Shown here one piece after another: positions 56,648 to 64,000 of a stretch of 64,000 bases of DNA. The stretch lies in the NCBI GenBank assembly GCA_031549685.1, contig JAVBPG010000005.1, positions 1-64,000 on the forward strand, written 5' to 3'. The DNA is from JAITMY01 sp031549685. GTDB lineage: Bacteria > Bacteroidota > Bacteroidia > Bacteroidales > UBA932. The notes beneath the pieces are model-generated. The model did not search any database, had not been told where the DNA came from, and was given only the letters and a program-made list of their open reading frames with translations. Within the stretch, counting starts at the first letter, position 1. Each line of letters opens with the position of its first letter. Position numbers and translations under genes: made by a program.

Positions 56648-58762
56648 TTAACCTTTTACTACCGAACGCACTACAAATCGACCATTCGATAGCCACACAT
56701 GAACAAAATAGGTACCTGCCGCCAGGGTTGAAAAGTTGATGGGCTGCACCGATGCGGCGGAGTACATTAGCGTACCCTCCGGCGTAAATATGCGCACCAT
56801 TGCCACATCGTGAGTACTTTTGATATGCAGCAAATCCTTTACCGGATTGGGGTAAAGCGTAAGCTCGCTATTTGCTAGCTTGCCTACACCGGTAGAGGCC
56901 TCTTCAACCGTAACCTGACATCTATCTTCGTATCCGCCATCCTCGGTAACCACTACTATGGTTGTTTTACCCTTAGCAATAGCAACAAGCTTGCCGACCG
57001 TATCCACCAGCGCTATGGCCGGATTATTGCTTATCCACTCCAGTTTCTTATTAAAAGCATTTGTAGGCAATACATTTGCCACCAACCTTGCACTCTCGCC
57101 AACCTTTAAGTTCAACCGACTATTAGCGAACTCCACACCCACCACCTGCTGGTTAACGAGCAGCAAGCAGCTATCGCGAAAACCTCCATACAGACTGGTT
57201 GCCACAATATACGCTTGCCCTCCCGATACGGCGTGCGCTACGCCGCTCGTATCCACCGTCGCAATATTTGCATCGCGGCTTAACCACTCCATGCCTTTAC
57301 TGCTGGCATCGTAGGGCAAGGTTGAAGCCTGCAGCGCATAGCTGGCGCCAACGCTAAGCTTTACGCTATCCTCCTTTAGCTCCGCTCCCGTTACCGGAAC
57401 AAACTCAAAGGCGCCCAAATCGGGCGCTGCTCCACTATACGGGAGCCCTACATCTTTACCCTGGTCAATGACGGTACTCCCCTCTTTCGGTCTCAAAAAA
57501 TCAATATGTGGCAGGCTTCCATCGGCCTTGCGCGGACGGGTAAGCTGCCTTGCATCGGCGCTGAGAAAAGAAGCAGCACTTAACGCCACTTCGGCGGCCG
57601 GGGTAAACGTATTGTAGGTTGCCGTGCTTGTACCCAAGTTGCTCACAGCTGTTCCCTTGCTTATTTTATAGGAGAGGTTATTATGCAGCACATGGCTTAT
57701 GCCCTCACAGTCCAACGTGGTGTCGCGCCCCGTTTTCGAACTTACTGCTATTTTTTGGCTTAGCATATTGTAATTGGGGGAGTTATCACACGCCGTATTG
57801 TTGTACCAGTAGTGGCCGGCCTCCACATGGTGGTTGGCGTAAAATCCATTCGCCTTGTTGTAGTATGCTATGCAACTCCTCACCACGTTTCGGGGAAGAG
57901 GGTTGGGCAGGCTCGATACGGCAGGCGCTTGTCCATAGCCTCCGACCTTAAAGCCCGTGCCATTGGCCAGGCTGGTCATGGTGGTGGAATAGCCATTGTA
58001 AAAAGCCCAGCAGTTGTCGAAGGTAACCGGCTCGTTGTTGCTGATGCAATCGTAACCATCATCGCTATTGTACCAAGCACGACAGCCACGGCATACGTTG
58101 CCCGTGCTACCCTTATTGCCATGAAACCCAAAACCATCGGTATTGCCGCCCTTGCCATCCTCCGAGAGGTTATCCCAGTTATTGTAGGCATCGCAGTTGA
58201 GCACCAGATTATTAGCCCCCTTGGTAAGGTAAAAACCAATGGCCATGCCATCGCGCATTACGCACTGCTCGTAGATATTGTTGCTACCCCCTTCGTTGCG
58301 AAAGCACTCCGATTGCGTGTGAGTGGTAATGGTAACCTGAGTTTTGATAATCTCCAAACCTTTAATGTGGTGGTAGGAGCCATTCACGTAAAATACCGCA
58401 ACACGTTTACCTGCGGGTTTTACGTTGCGCATGTCGATAATAGGCCGCTCGCCACGATAGGCGCCAATAAAAATACGCTTGGCGGCCGTGCCGCTCTTTG
58501 ACAAAACATTCATGCATGCGTAAAGATTGCCTACTTGATAGCCGGATATTTGCGATTCACTCATTGTATAGCTACCCTCCCTCAAGAGAATAGAGTCGCC
58601 GGCCGACACGTGGGAGTACGCCCTCATAATGGTAGCATAGGGTTCGTCAATGGTTCCTATGCCGGTGACATCGCTACCATCAGGGGCAACATAGTGGCTG
58701 GCAGCAAGTAAAGGGTATGACAAGACAATGCTGAACAGGGCAAAAAGAATTTTCTTCTTCAT
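56648..58762 (-). CDS. pectate lyase-like secreted protein (PL9-like) with T9SS tail
   Basis: 704 residues. The signal peptide is followed by a right-handed beta-helix (about 20-440). GNVCRGCRAWYNSDDGYDCI has the DDxxD calcium-site pattern of PL9 pectate lyases, and GTGFKVGGYG has a Lys in a position like the PL9 catalytic Lys. Then two Ig-like domains (Big_2; about 455-615: VKLSVGASYALQASTLP and LNLKVGESARLVANVLP) and a C-terminal sorting domain (LTLYPNPVKDLLHIKST, AGTYFVHVWLSNGRFVVRSV) that marks type IX secretion. It should cut pectin outside the cell. The PL9 assignment is from motif memory. Confidence 0.82.
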   Translation of the reverse strand: MKKKILFALFSIVLSYPLLAASHYVAPDGSDVTGIGTIDEPYATIMRAYSHVSAGDSILLREGSYTMSESQISGYQVGNLYACMNVLSKSGTAAKRIFIGAYRGERPIIDMRNVKPAGKRVAVFYVNGSYHHIKGLEIIKTQVTITTHTQSECFRNEGGSNNIYEQCVMRDGMAIGFYLTKGANNLVLNCDAYNNWDNLSEDGKGGNTDGFGFHGNKGSTGNVCRGCRAWYNSDDGYDCISNNEPVTFDNCWAFYNGYSTTMTSLANGTGFKVGGYGQAPAVSSLPNPLPRNVVRSCIAYYNKANGFYANHHVEAGHYWYNNTACDNSPNYNMLSQKIAVSSKTGRDTTLDCEGISHVLHNNLSYKISKGTAVSNLGTSTATYNTFTPAAEVALSAASFLSADARQLTRPRKADGSLPHIDFLRPKEGSTVIDQGKDVGLPYSGAAPDLGAFEFVPVTGAELKEDSVKLSVGASYALQASTLPYDASSKGMEWLSRDANIATVDTSGVAHAVSGGQAYIVATSLYGGFRDSCLLLVNQQVVGVEFANSRLNLKVGESARLVANVLPTNAFNKKLEWISNNPAIALVDTVGKLVAIAKGKTTIVVVTEDGGYEDRCQVTVEEASTGVGKLANSELTLYPNPVKDLLHIKSTHDVAMVRIFTPEGTLMYSAASVQPINFSTLAAGTYFVHVWLSNGRFVVRSVVKG

Positions 58763-58788
58763 ATTGATTTACAATGAGTTTTGGAATG

Positions 58789-58796
58789 CAAATATA
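58789..58796 (-). promoter_or_regulatory. promoter of the PL9-like gene, -7 box TATATTTG
   Basis: Perfect TAnnTTTG box on the minus strand, 27 bases upstream of the start. Confidence 0.6.
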
Positions 58797-58880
58797 GGGA
58801 AATCTCCCGTCGAAAAATGGAATTTTGTACAAATAGCATGTATAAATCATTGTAAGCGAGTTTTGCAAAAGGAAATTACT

Positions 58881-58888
58881 TATTTTTG
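58881..58888 (+). promoter_or_regulatory. promoter of the GH43-like gene, -7 box TATTTTTG
   Basis: Perfect TAnnTTTG box. It rules out the start at 58886 and implies a leader of about 85 nt to ATG 58979. Confidence 0.55.
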
Positions 58889-58978
58889 AAACACAATAGA
58901 AGCCAAGCGACTGTAACCTGTTTATATATGCAGCATAAGGGCGTTTTATTTTTAGAAACTGCTTTAATTTTTCACACA

Positions 58979-60589
58979 ATGAGAACTTCAAAATTCGCTT
59001 TATTGATTATCAATAAAATAAAATTATTTTTAATAGTATGCATTTGCTGTACCGAAAGTTTAACAGCGCAGCCATTCAACATAAAAAACGATGTATTTTG
59101 GGACACTAAAGATGGCAGCCCCATATACAGCCAAGGCGGAGGAATTTTTAAATTTAAAGACAGCGCCGGCACTCAGAAATATTACTGGTATGGCGTTCAC
59201 TATAGAGAAGCGGAGCTGTACCGAAACGACCCTTCGGTAACACAGGAGCATAATTATTTTGTATCTGTTACCTGCTACTCTTCATCAGATTTGGCAAATT
59301 GGACATTTGAGGGCGATGTACTTACCAGAGCAGAGCTTGACAAAAGCTATCGCAGAACAGGGTGGGTGGGGCGTATGGGGGTTGCCTACCTTGAGGAGTT
59401 AAATAGGTACGCCATGTTCATACAGCATGGCAATGGAGTATTGGTAGCGGTTTCCAAATCTCCGGTCGGCGCTTTTACCTGGCACCAACGGATAGATATG
59501 ACGGAAATGATAGGGACTCCAAATACCGGAGATCAGACCGTATTTACCGATGAGGATACCGGCAAGTCTTACCTTGTATATTCGTATGGACAGGGGCGCC
59601 ACATCATTTACATATCAGAAATCGGGGTTAAGGACGGAGCGGTTGGATTGCTGGACTGCACTCCCGTTTTTAAGGGAGCCGGCAGGGAAGGAAATTGCAT
59701 GTTCAAATACAAAGGCAAGTATTACATGTTTGCATCCAACCTTTACGGCTGGGATGCGTCCTACGCGTACTACCTGGTGGCAGATGATATCAGGGGGCCC
59801 TACCTGCCTAAAAACGAAATGCTCATAACTCCGGGATGCATGGACGATTATGCGCATGTTACCCAAACGGGCTTTTTCGTCAACGTTAAAGGGAGCGAGC
59901 AGGAAACGGTAATTTACTGCGGCGACCGTTGGGTCAACTTTGCCGGAAATGGCTTGGGATACAACCAATGGTGTCCACTATCATTTGATAAAGAGGCTCC
60001 GTATTTCAACTCGTTGAGCTCATGGAACCTGAATTCCGTTACGGGCAAATGGCAGGTTGCCGGTGACAACAACTATGTAAAAAACAGCAGCTTTGAGGCC
60101 GACCGCAGGCACATACCAAGCAACTTTAAACCGGTGCAGGAGCAGCTAACCGGATGGCATACGGAGGTAGTAAAAGGAAATAAAATTGCCGTAAGTTCAA
60201 GCAACTCACCGGTTCTCAACTATTTTAACACGCAAGAAGACAGAAGGTATGTTATTGGAGAAAAAAGTCTAAACATCAGCGATAAGGTTGATTTTAAAAG
60301 AAAAATTTCGCAAGCCATTACATCCTCACCTTATGTAATACTCCAAGATGGATACTATACCCTGACCGCCAAAGTTAGAAATAGCGGCGGCTTTACTACG
60401 CTTGAAATGCATGCAGAAAGTGATGGCAAAACGCTTACAAACAGCTTTAAAGAAGAAAAACCATTGTGGAGGACGATTGTGATAAGCAATATAGCTGTTA
60501 GAAACGAAAAAGTAGAAATTAGCTTTACGGCAGAGGGAAACCCCGCAGCAGATTGCCAGATAGATGATGTATCCTTGGTTAGGGATTAG
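58979..60589 (+). CDS. GH43-like glycoside hydrolase with C-terminal sugar-binding domain
   Basis: 536 residues from ATG 58979, where a signal peptide begins (KLFLIVCICCTESLTAQ). The five-bladed propeller core is recognised by SQGGGIFKFKDS and YYWYGVHYRE, then DQTVFTDEDTGKSYLVY and GREGNCMFKYKGKYYMF, which carry the catalytic-type acidic residues of GH43 (general acid Glu in GREGN). The C-terminal about 150 residues (NSSFEADRRHIPS, YYTLTAKVRNSGG) form a jelly-roll carbohydrate-binding module. It probably removes arabinose or galactose from pectin side chains. Divergent from the PL9-like gene. ATG 58928 is an alternative start. Confidence 0.78.
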   Translation: MRTSKFALLIINKIKLFLIVCICCTESLTAQPFNIKNDVFWDTKDGSPIYSQGGGIFKFKDSAGTQKYYWYGVHYREAELYRNDPSVTQEHNYFVSVTCYSSSDLANWTFEGDVLTRAELDKSYRRTGWVGRMGVAYLEELNRYAMFIQHGNGVLVAVSKSPVGAFTWHQRIDMTEMIGTPNTGDQTVFTDEDTGKSYLVYSYGQGRHIIYISEIGVKDGAVGLLDCTPVFKGAGREGNCMFKYKGKYYMFASNLYGWDASYAYYLVADDIRGPYLPKNEMLITPGCMDDYAHVTQTGFFVNVKGSEQETVIYCGDRWVNFAGNGLGYNQWCPLSFDKEAPYFNSLSSWNLNSVTGKWQVAGDNNYVKNSSFEADRRHIPSNFKPVQEQLTGWHTEVVKGNKIAVSSSNSPVLNYFNTQEDRRYVIGEKSLNISDKVDFKRKISQAITSSPYVILQDGYYTLTAKVRNSGGFTTLEMHAESDGKTLTNSFKEEKPLWRTIVISNIAVRNEKVEISFTAEGNPAADCQIDDVSLVRD

Positions 60590-60594
60590 CCAAT

Positions 60595-62253
60595 TTACTT
60601 CAATGTGATTTTATAGCATAACGGAGTTAGCACAGCTGATTGTTCTTTCATCGGGCTGATTTCCAAACCTGCGGCATTTTGTTTCCACCGTATCTTTTCT
60701 TTTGTCCCGAGACAAACAACAGCCGAAACTTTATTCTCTCTGGTAAACGATTTCAAGACAAGATTAGCCTTACTGTACCCCATTACAAAAGCGTAAACAG
60801 TTTTGTTGCCTTTGGATGTATAGCGAATATCCTTTTCCGTAAACTTATTGATACGGCCTTCATTAAAACCCTGCGCGTTTAGGGCTACGGCGTTTTCGGC
60901 ATCAGGGCCTTCCCCGAATACTTTCCACGGACGTGTTGCATAAATTCCTTCACTGTTAACAGCCATCCAGTCACCTATTTTCGCCACAATGGCTAATTCT
61001 TTCTCATCGAAAGAACCATCTCCCCTCATTGGTATATTCAATAGCAGGTTCCCATTTTTGCTTACGACGTCGATCAGCTGGCGAACCACAAATTCGGCGC
61101 TCTTATACCGGTTGTTATTGTAGATGTCGATATTGTAGTGCCAGCTGCCGATACAGGTACATACCTGCCAGGCATGTGTCTGGATTTCATTAGGAGTTCC
61201 TTTTTCAATATCCCAGATCATGGCCTTTTTCTGATAATCTTTGGTCATTACTTTTCCGGTAACTACCGCTTGGTTTTTGCCATTATTCCACGCCATGGAG
61301 GAATTATATAAATGGGCGACCATTTTCAGAGAGCCATCACTGAAGGGATACAAGGGCAACAGCGTATCATCGTAGTACAATAAATCGGGTTTATACCTGT
61401 TGATCAAATCTATAGTACGATTATAGATGTTTTCGGTGTATTTCCTGTCGGGGAAAGTGACTCCACCAATATTAGTCCAATGCCAGTTTTTGTGGATATT
61501 CTTTTCGGGGCTGAGCGCATGGTCCTGTGCATACAAATCCTGCGGATCATATCCCTCCCACCACTTGCCCTTTCCTTCTTCCTTGGTTGCCTTTCCGTCA
61601 TAAGGCACTCCGGCCAGCGGACCGGATTTGTCAGCCAGCTGTGCGGGCTCGTAAAACAGCCAGGCATGAGCGGCATGAAAAGATACTCCGAAGGGGAGTC
61701 CGTTTTTGCGTGCCGCTTTTTCGAATTCTCCAATGACATCTCTTTTCGGCCCCATGTTTACAGAGTTCCAGGGTTGGTATTTGCTGTCCCATAAATCCAT
61801 ATTATCATGATGATTCGCCATGGCTACAAAATACCGGGCTCCGGTTTTCTTGTAGAGTTCAACAATTTCCTCGGGATTCCATTTTTCCGCTTTCCAGACA
61901 TTGATTACATCTTTGAACCCAAATACGGAAGGGTGTCCGTATTTCTCGCAATGTATTTTATAATTTACCGAGCCTTCTTCATACATTTTTCTGGCATACC
62001 AATCTCCTGCTTCGGGCTGACATTGCGGGCCCCAATGCGTCCACATGCCGAATTTGGCATCTAAGAACCATTCGGGCACTTCATATTGTTGCAGGGATTC
62101 CCAGGTCGGCTCGAACTTACCTGTTTTCATGGGCTCCGCATCCGCGCTCATTTTGTAGATATAATCCGGCTGCGGAATTTGAGCCACGACTGTTTTTTCC
62201 GAAATAAAAACACAGAGGAGCAGTAGATTAAAAATTAGTTGTTTTTTCTTCAT
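60595..62253 (-). CDS. GH29 alpha-L-fucosidase
   Basis: 552 residues. The signal peptide (KKKQLIFNLLLLCVFISEKT) is followed by the GH29 barrel: FGMWTHWGPQCQPEAGDWYA, then YFVAMANHHDNMDLWDSKYQ, WNSVNMGPKRDVIGEFEK, and KPDLLYYDDTLLPLYPF with the nucleophile-type Asp. The C-terminal beta domain is present. It would release L-fucose from pectin (RG-II or xyloglucan side chains). The usual HHDGF reads HHDNM, an active-site change that may alter specificity. Its stop is 6 bases from the stop of the convergent GH43-like gene. Confidence 0.9.
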   Translation of the reverse strand: MKKKQLIFNLLLLCVFISEKTVVAQIPQPDYIYKMSADAEPMKTGKFEPTWESLQQYEVPEWFLDAKFGMWTHWGPQCQPEAGDWYARKMYEEGSVNYKIHCEKYGHPSVFGFKDVINVWKAEKWNPEEIVELYKKTGARYFVAMANHHDNMDLWDSKYQPWNSVNMGPKRDVIGEFEKAARKNGLPFGVSFHAAHAWLFYEPAQLADKSGPLAGVPYDGKATKEEGKGKWWEGYDPQDLYAQDHALSPEKNIHKNWHWTNIGGVTFPDRKYTENIYNRTIDLINRYKPDLLYYDDTLLPLYPFSDGSLKMVAHLYNSSMAWNNGKNQAVVTGKVMTKDYQKKAMIWDIEKGTPNEIQTHAWQVCTCIGSWHYNIDIYNNNRYKSAEFVVRQLIDVVSKNGNLLLNIPMRGDGSFDEKELAIVAKIGDWMAVNSEGIYATRPWKVFGEGPDAENAVALNAQGFNEGRINKFTEKDIRYTSKGNKTVYAFVMGYSKANLVLKSFTRENKVSAVVCLGTKEKIRWKQNAAGLEISPMKEQSAVLTPLCYKITLK

Positions 62254-62381
62254 GATAGAAGTTATTAATATTGTAACACGTATTTATTTCACACCCCGCG
62301 TTCGGCTGGATTTGTAGTTGCTTCCCTCATTCTTACTTCATATCCAACTTCATATCCAACTCCATCACATTATCAGTAAAA

Positions 62382-64000
62382 TCAAAATTCCACCTTAATC
62401 TCGCCGCCATACGGATTAAAATCAAACAGCACCTTACTCTGAAATAAGCGCGTGGGCAAATTCCTGCCACCCTGCGCTACCGTTATCTTTTGGCTATTTT
62501 GCAGCTCTACCACCATCGTTAATGGTTCGGTAAAAAGTTTCTTATCAAGCGGCAATTCCGGAGTAATGCTTATTGCATTCTTTTTTGCAGCGCTCCTGCA
62601 TTGAATATGCTTAAACTCCTCGGAGTAGGCCGCCACCTCGCGAAAAGTGCCCACCCAAATAGAGTCCGCGCGCGCTTTTACCGCATCCATGTGTTGCCAA
62701 AAAACAGGCGTTGCTGCGCCAAAAGCATCGTAGCCATAGGTTATACCGTGCGTCATTCCTACGCCCCACTCCCCAAAAGTAACAAGCCCGGTAGTCCACT
62801 GCTCCAGCTTTTCGCGAGTCGATTTTGAGCCAATGGCTACCTGCTGCGTGCGCGTACCTACCCGGTTTTCAGAAACAAATTTAACTGCCGCTGAATTGCT
62901 TTTATTATTATTCGGATAGCAAAACGTTGCTGGCATAATGCCTATATGGGCAAATATCGCGCTGTCGTTTTTAGTAACATCTTCTTTGATCTCCTCCAGA
63001 CTGAACCTACCAAAGTTTTTATGCTCCCAGCCATGGTTGGAAATTTCATGCCCCTTATTTGACATTTCTTTGAGTTGAATCCACGTTACGCGTGTCGTAT
63101 CGGCAATACGATTCGTGCCTTCGTTGACCTTACTTCCGTTTATCCAGAATGTACCCTTAAATCCTCTTTTTTCCAGCTCAGGAAAAACAAGCGTGTAGTG
63201 CTCCCTCAAGCCGTCATCGAAGGTGTAGCTAATAGCGCAAGCCTTGTCGCCTTTGTAGGGAGCCACACGAATGGTTACGCCATCTTTTTGCCAGACAATT
63301 TTATCATCCTTTACCCTTACCACAAGCGGCGATTTACCGGCATACTCCACTACCTCTACCCTTGGATTTACCTTCCTGAAAACAATATTTTTCGATTTTG
63401 CGCCCTCCACACTCACCTCAACCTCGCCCTTGGGCGTGGAGATTTTCACGTTGTCGAATAAAATATTTCGTCCGTCGAGAATGCTTACGCGGTTGTCCTG
63501 CGACTTTACCTTGAGGTTGCGCAGGGTCATCCCGTCAGCATCGTTAATGGCCCGAATGAGCTGCTTTGTGCTCACCTCGCCGTCCTCAATAAGCACGCCG
63601 CTTAGCGGGATTTCGGGGATGCCGTTGGCCGTCATAAGCCGGTTGGCGTTCTCCACCGTAAAATCTTTTACCTGAATATTTTTCACGGTAGGCGTAAGCT
63701 TATTCACGGCCCTCTCGGGGTAGCGCGCCGCCAGCTCGCCCATGTACTGCGCGCTGCCCAGCAGGTCGAAGGTAAAGGCCTCGTTCACGTCCTTCATGCG
63801 GAGCCGCTCGTAAAAAATGCTTTCCACCCCACCGCCGCGGTTACGGCGCGTTTTGAAGCGTATGGCCGAGCGCGTTCCGTCAAAAACGCAATCGTGGGCG
63901 TAAACGTTCTTGACCACCCCCGCCGTTTCGCTGCCGCAGGTAATTCCCCCGTGGCCATGCTGCGCCAGCGAGTAGCGTATCACCACGTTCTCGGTAGGCC
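62382..64000 (-). CDS. GH28-CE4 fusion (polygalacturonase plus polysaccharide deacetylase), 5' end cut
   Basis: The frame runs off the right edge at 64000, so the N-terminus is missing; 539 residues are seen. The first part is the end of a GH28 polygalacturonase: SLAQHGHGGITCGSETAGVV, then GTRSAIRFKTRRNRGGGVES. After about residue 245 a NodB-type polysaccharide deacetylase begins (ISYTFDDGLREHY; HEISNHGWEH for the metal site). A small C-terminal beta domain follows. The fusion would cleave polygalacturonan and remove an acyl group, such as acetyl, from the same chain. It belongs to the pectin cluster. Confidence 0.85.
   Translation of the reverse strand, partial: PTENVVIRYSLAQHGHGGITCGSETAGVVKNVYAHDCVFDGTRSAIRFKTRRNRGGGVESIFYERLRMKDVNEAFTFDLLGSAQYMGELAARYPERAVNKLTPTVKNIQVKDFTVENANRLMTANGIPEIPLSGVLIEDGEVSTKQLIRAINDADGMTLRNLKVKSQDNRVSILDGRNILFDNVKISTPKGEVEVSVEGAKSKNIVFRKVNPRVEVVEYAGKSPLVVRVKDDKIVWQKDGVTIRVAPYKGDKACAISYTFDDGLREHYTLVFPELEKRGFKGTFWINGSKVNEGTNRIADTTRVTWIQLKEMSNKGHEISNHGWEHKNFGRFSLEEIKEDVTKNDSAIFAHIGIMPATFCYPNNNKSNSAAVKFVSENRVGTRTQQVAIGSKSTREKLEQWTTGLVTFGEWGVGMTHGITYGYDAFGAATPVFWQHMDAVKARADSIWVGTFREVAAYSEEFKHIQCRSAAKKNAISITPELPLDKKLFTEPLTMVVELQNSQKITVAQGGRNLPTRLFQSKVLFDFNPYGGEIKVEF

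Overview
The window looks like chromosome of a member of the Bacteroidota, probably order Bacteroidales. Many genes carry the phylum's -7 promoter box TAnnTTTG (tRNA-Leu, rplY, dxs, prmC, a TetR gene and others). There are SusC-like TonB receptors with DUF4249 partners, a type IX secretion sorting domain, Bacteroidota-type lipoproteins (short signal, Cys, few Shine-Dalgarno sites) and a hexuronate/pectin gene set. Core genes are GC-rich (roughly half GC by eye). One block from about 9.74 to 16.91 kb is strikingly AT-rich.

Layout. 0-9.7 kb: housekeeping genes (prs, rplY, pth, an S4 RNA-binding protein, dnaA, an AddA/RecB-like helicase-nuclease, a methyltransferase remnant, a PduO-type cobalamin adenosyltransferase, a DUF2795 protein). 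9.74-16.91 kb: an integrated mobile element with tyrosine recombinase, HTH protein, serine recombinase, a small unknown gene, a lipoprotein, a 53-residue NUMOD3-like protein, a Rep_trans/NicK-like initiator and an AbiH-type phage-defence gene. It is bounded by an 11-bp direct repeat that I propose as the att sites. 17-21.2 kb: lgt, an OmpA-like lipoprotein, dxs and tRNA-Leu(CAA). 21.3-30 kb: a four-gene envelope operon (small secreted protein, TonB receptor, DUF4249 lipoprotein, MG2/plug-like protein), then a BamA-like outer-membrane protein. 30-38.7 kb: a lipoprotein, polA, and a LacI regulator with uxaB and uxaA for hexuronate catabolism. 39-48 kb: ribD, prmC, a DUF2007 protein, recX, pyrG, a DUF2059 protein and carB. 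49-56.6 kb: a TetR-controlled tripartite ABC efflux operon (TolC, HlyD, two ATPases, two permeases). 56.6-64 kb: a pectin-directed CAZyme group (PL9-like lyase with a T9SS tail, GH43-like, GH29, and a GH28-CE4 fusion cut by the window end).

The pectin enzymes would release galacturonic acid and side-chain sugars, and UxaB/UxaA would act on hexuronates further down the pathway, so the two clusters 20 kb apart probably serve one nutritional programme. UxaC and the KDG enzymes are not in the window.

The most notable non-coding structure is: a 200-bp MITE with 27-bp terminal inverted repeats and a perfect 8-bp target duplication in front of uxaB; a carB leader with a 34-codon ORF whose stop codon lies inside an intrinsic terminator (a candidate pyrBI-like attenuator); a 49-bp hairpin present in two copies inside two different outer palindromes; and several short-period repeat families that occur between genes, flank a decayed four-helix-bundle gene, and have entered the coding frames of prmC, an ABC ATPase and dxs.
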